From: Wuchereria bancrofti
Taxonomy: Eukaryota; Nematoda; Chromadorea; Rhabditida; Onchocercidae
NCBI GenBank assembly: GCA_005281725.1
Contig: SSBO01000065.1
Location: 1 to 18,060, forward strand
Reading direction: 5' to 3'
DNA: 18,060 nt
Part shown: in pieces, positions 17,897 to 18,060 of the stretch
Layout: each line of letters starts with the position of its first letter
Position numbering within the stretch: position 1 is the first letter of the stretch
Notes under the pieces: generated by a model
The model's input: the letters and a program-made list of their open reading frames with translations, nothing else
Databases searched by the model: none
What the model was told of the DNA's origin: nothing
Translations under genes and position numbers: made by a program

Positions 17897-18060
17897 ATTT
17901 TCCAAAGAAGAGATCAATTACAACAAAACAAATCAACGGCAGTTACAAATATGGATCAAAGAAAAGAAGTAAAAGCAATCAACGTTGTAGCAGATCGCAA
18001 TATACAAACGAAATACAACGTCTTACTACTTTGTCGAGAAGTAATAGTAATAAATCCACG

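Larger units (their letters stand above)
16468..18060 (+). mobile_element. BEL/Pao LTR retrotransposon, 5' internal part, running off the window
   Basis: The order of a primer-binding-site candidate, a gag with a DUF1759 region and tandem CCHC knuckles, and then the entry to a protease region is that of BEL/Pao elements (known family layout: gag-protease-reverse transcriptase-RNase H-integrase). The window ends before the protease motif, so pol and the 3' LTR cannot be judged. The element lies on the opposite strand to the SH3BP5-like gene and about 10 kb upstream of it. Four frame breaks in gag mean this copy, as written, could not make an intact Gag. Confidence 0.85.
16527..18060 (+). pseudogene. 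BEL/Pao gag, frame-broken, start of protease region at the window edge
   Basis: Five consecutive segments in different frames together resemble a BEL/Pao Gag: about 16527-16705, 16706 to about 16780, about 16780-17318, 17319 to about 17735, and 17738 to the window end. The start is taken as the ATG at 16527 (MSASIAISANPTKVK), not the ATG at 16449, because the latter frame runs through the primer-binding-site candidate. A charged coiled-coil N-terminus is followed by a DUF1759 region from about 17008 to 17290 (LPRLALKNFDGNPKQWREFW, SCLRGTALNAVEGY). CCHC knuckles come next: CAFCNRDHW near 17702, then CRNCLKVEHNTRNC (17797-17838) and CFHCKQSHNSALC (17858-17896). The last codons (VLLLCREVIVINP) look like the lead-in to the DUF1758 protease. 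Family roles: Gag packages the element RNA and the knuckles bind nucleic acid. Confidence 0.82.

Noticed and set aside
17694..17936. 80-codon minus-strand frame
   Set aside because: Antisense of the zinc-knuckle region of gag.
1..18060. CRISPR array, bacterial operon or phage module
   Set aside because: No regularly spaced identical repeats, no compact co-directional ORFs; spliced gene structure shows eukaryotic DNA.

Overview
This looks like eukaryotic nuclear DNA from an animal, most likely a nematode, and possibly a filarial or other spirurid worm. The evidence is strong AT richness, short GT-AG introns ending in TTTCAG-like acceptors, a gene whose best family match is the nematode REI / vertebrate SH3BP5 group, and a BEL/Pao-type retrotransposon. 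The species assignment is inference. I see no bacterial operon, CRISPR array, tRNA or rRNA.

Left third (about 25-6310, minus strand): one essentially complete ten-exon gene for an SH3BP5-like coiled-coil protein (C. elegans REI-1/REI-2, a RAB-11 guanine nucleotide exchange factor). Phases agree across all nine introns and the spliced product is 479 residues. The start is at 6205 and the stop at 233. Overlapping poly(A) signals lie at 45-58, and a splice-acceptor-like site lies about 100 bases before the ATG.

Middle (about 6310-16467): about 10 kb of AT-rich DNA with no gene I can defend. It holds a decayed minisatellite of about 54 bases (7823-8160), simple-sequence tracts, a GC-richer island near 13690-13870, and two weak small-ORF or exon candidates.

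Right end (16468-18060, plus strand): the 5' part of a BEL/Pao LTR retrotransposon. It has a primer-binding-site candidate, then gag with a DUF1759 region and CCHC zinc knuckles, running off the window just before the expected protease. Gag is split over reading frames by four shifts, all in the same direction, with no in-frame nonsense codons.

The most important structural observation is technical. The window has four single N bases (3126, 7558, 11103, 13337). At each one, the sequence ending at the N is repeated starting just after it (1437, 167, 1560 and 157 bases). This is what results when overlapping contigs are placed end to end instead of merged. Collapsing the overlaps removes about 3.3 kb and leaves a single intact SH3BP5-like gene; read literally, the window duplicates exons 4-6 and part of exon 7. 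The first overlap differs from the others: most of it is diverged, with amino-acid changes, but its last 299 bases are identical. It may therefore join two haplotypes or paralogues. I found no convincing new biological system here.
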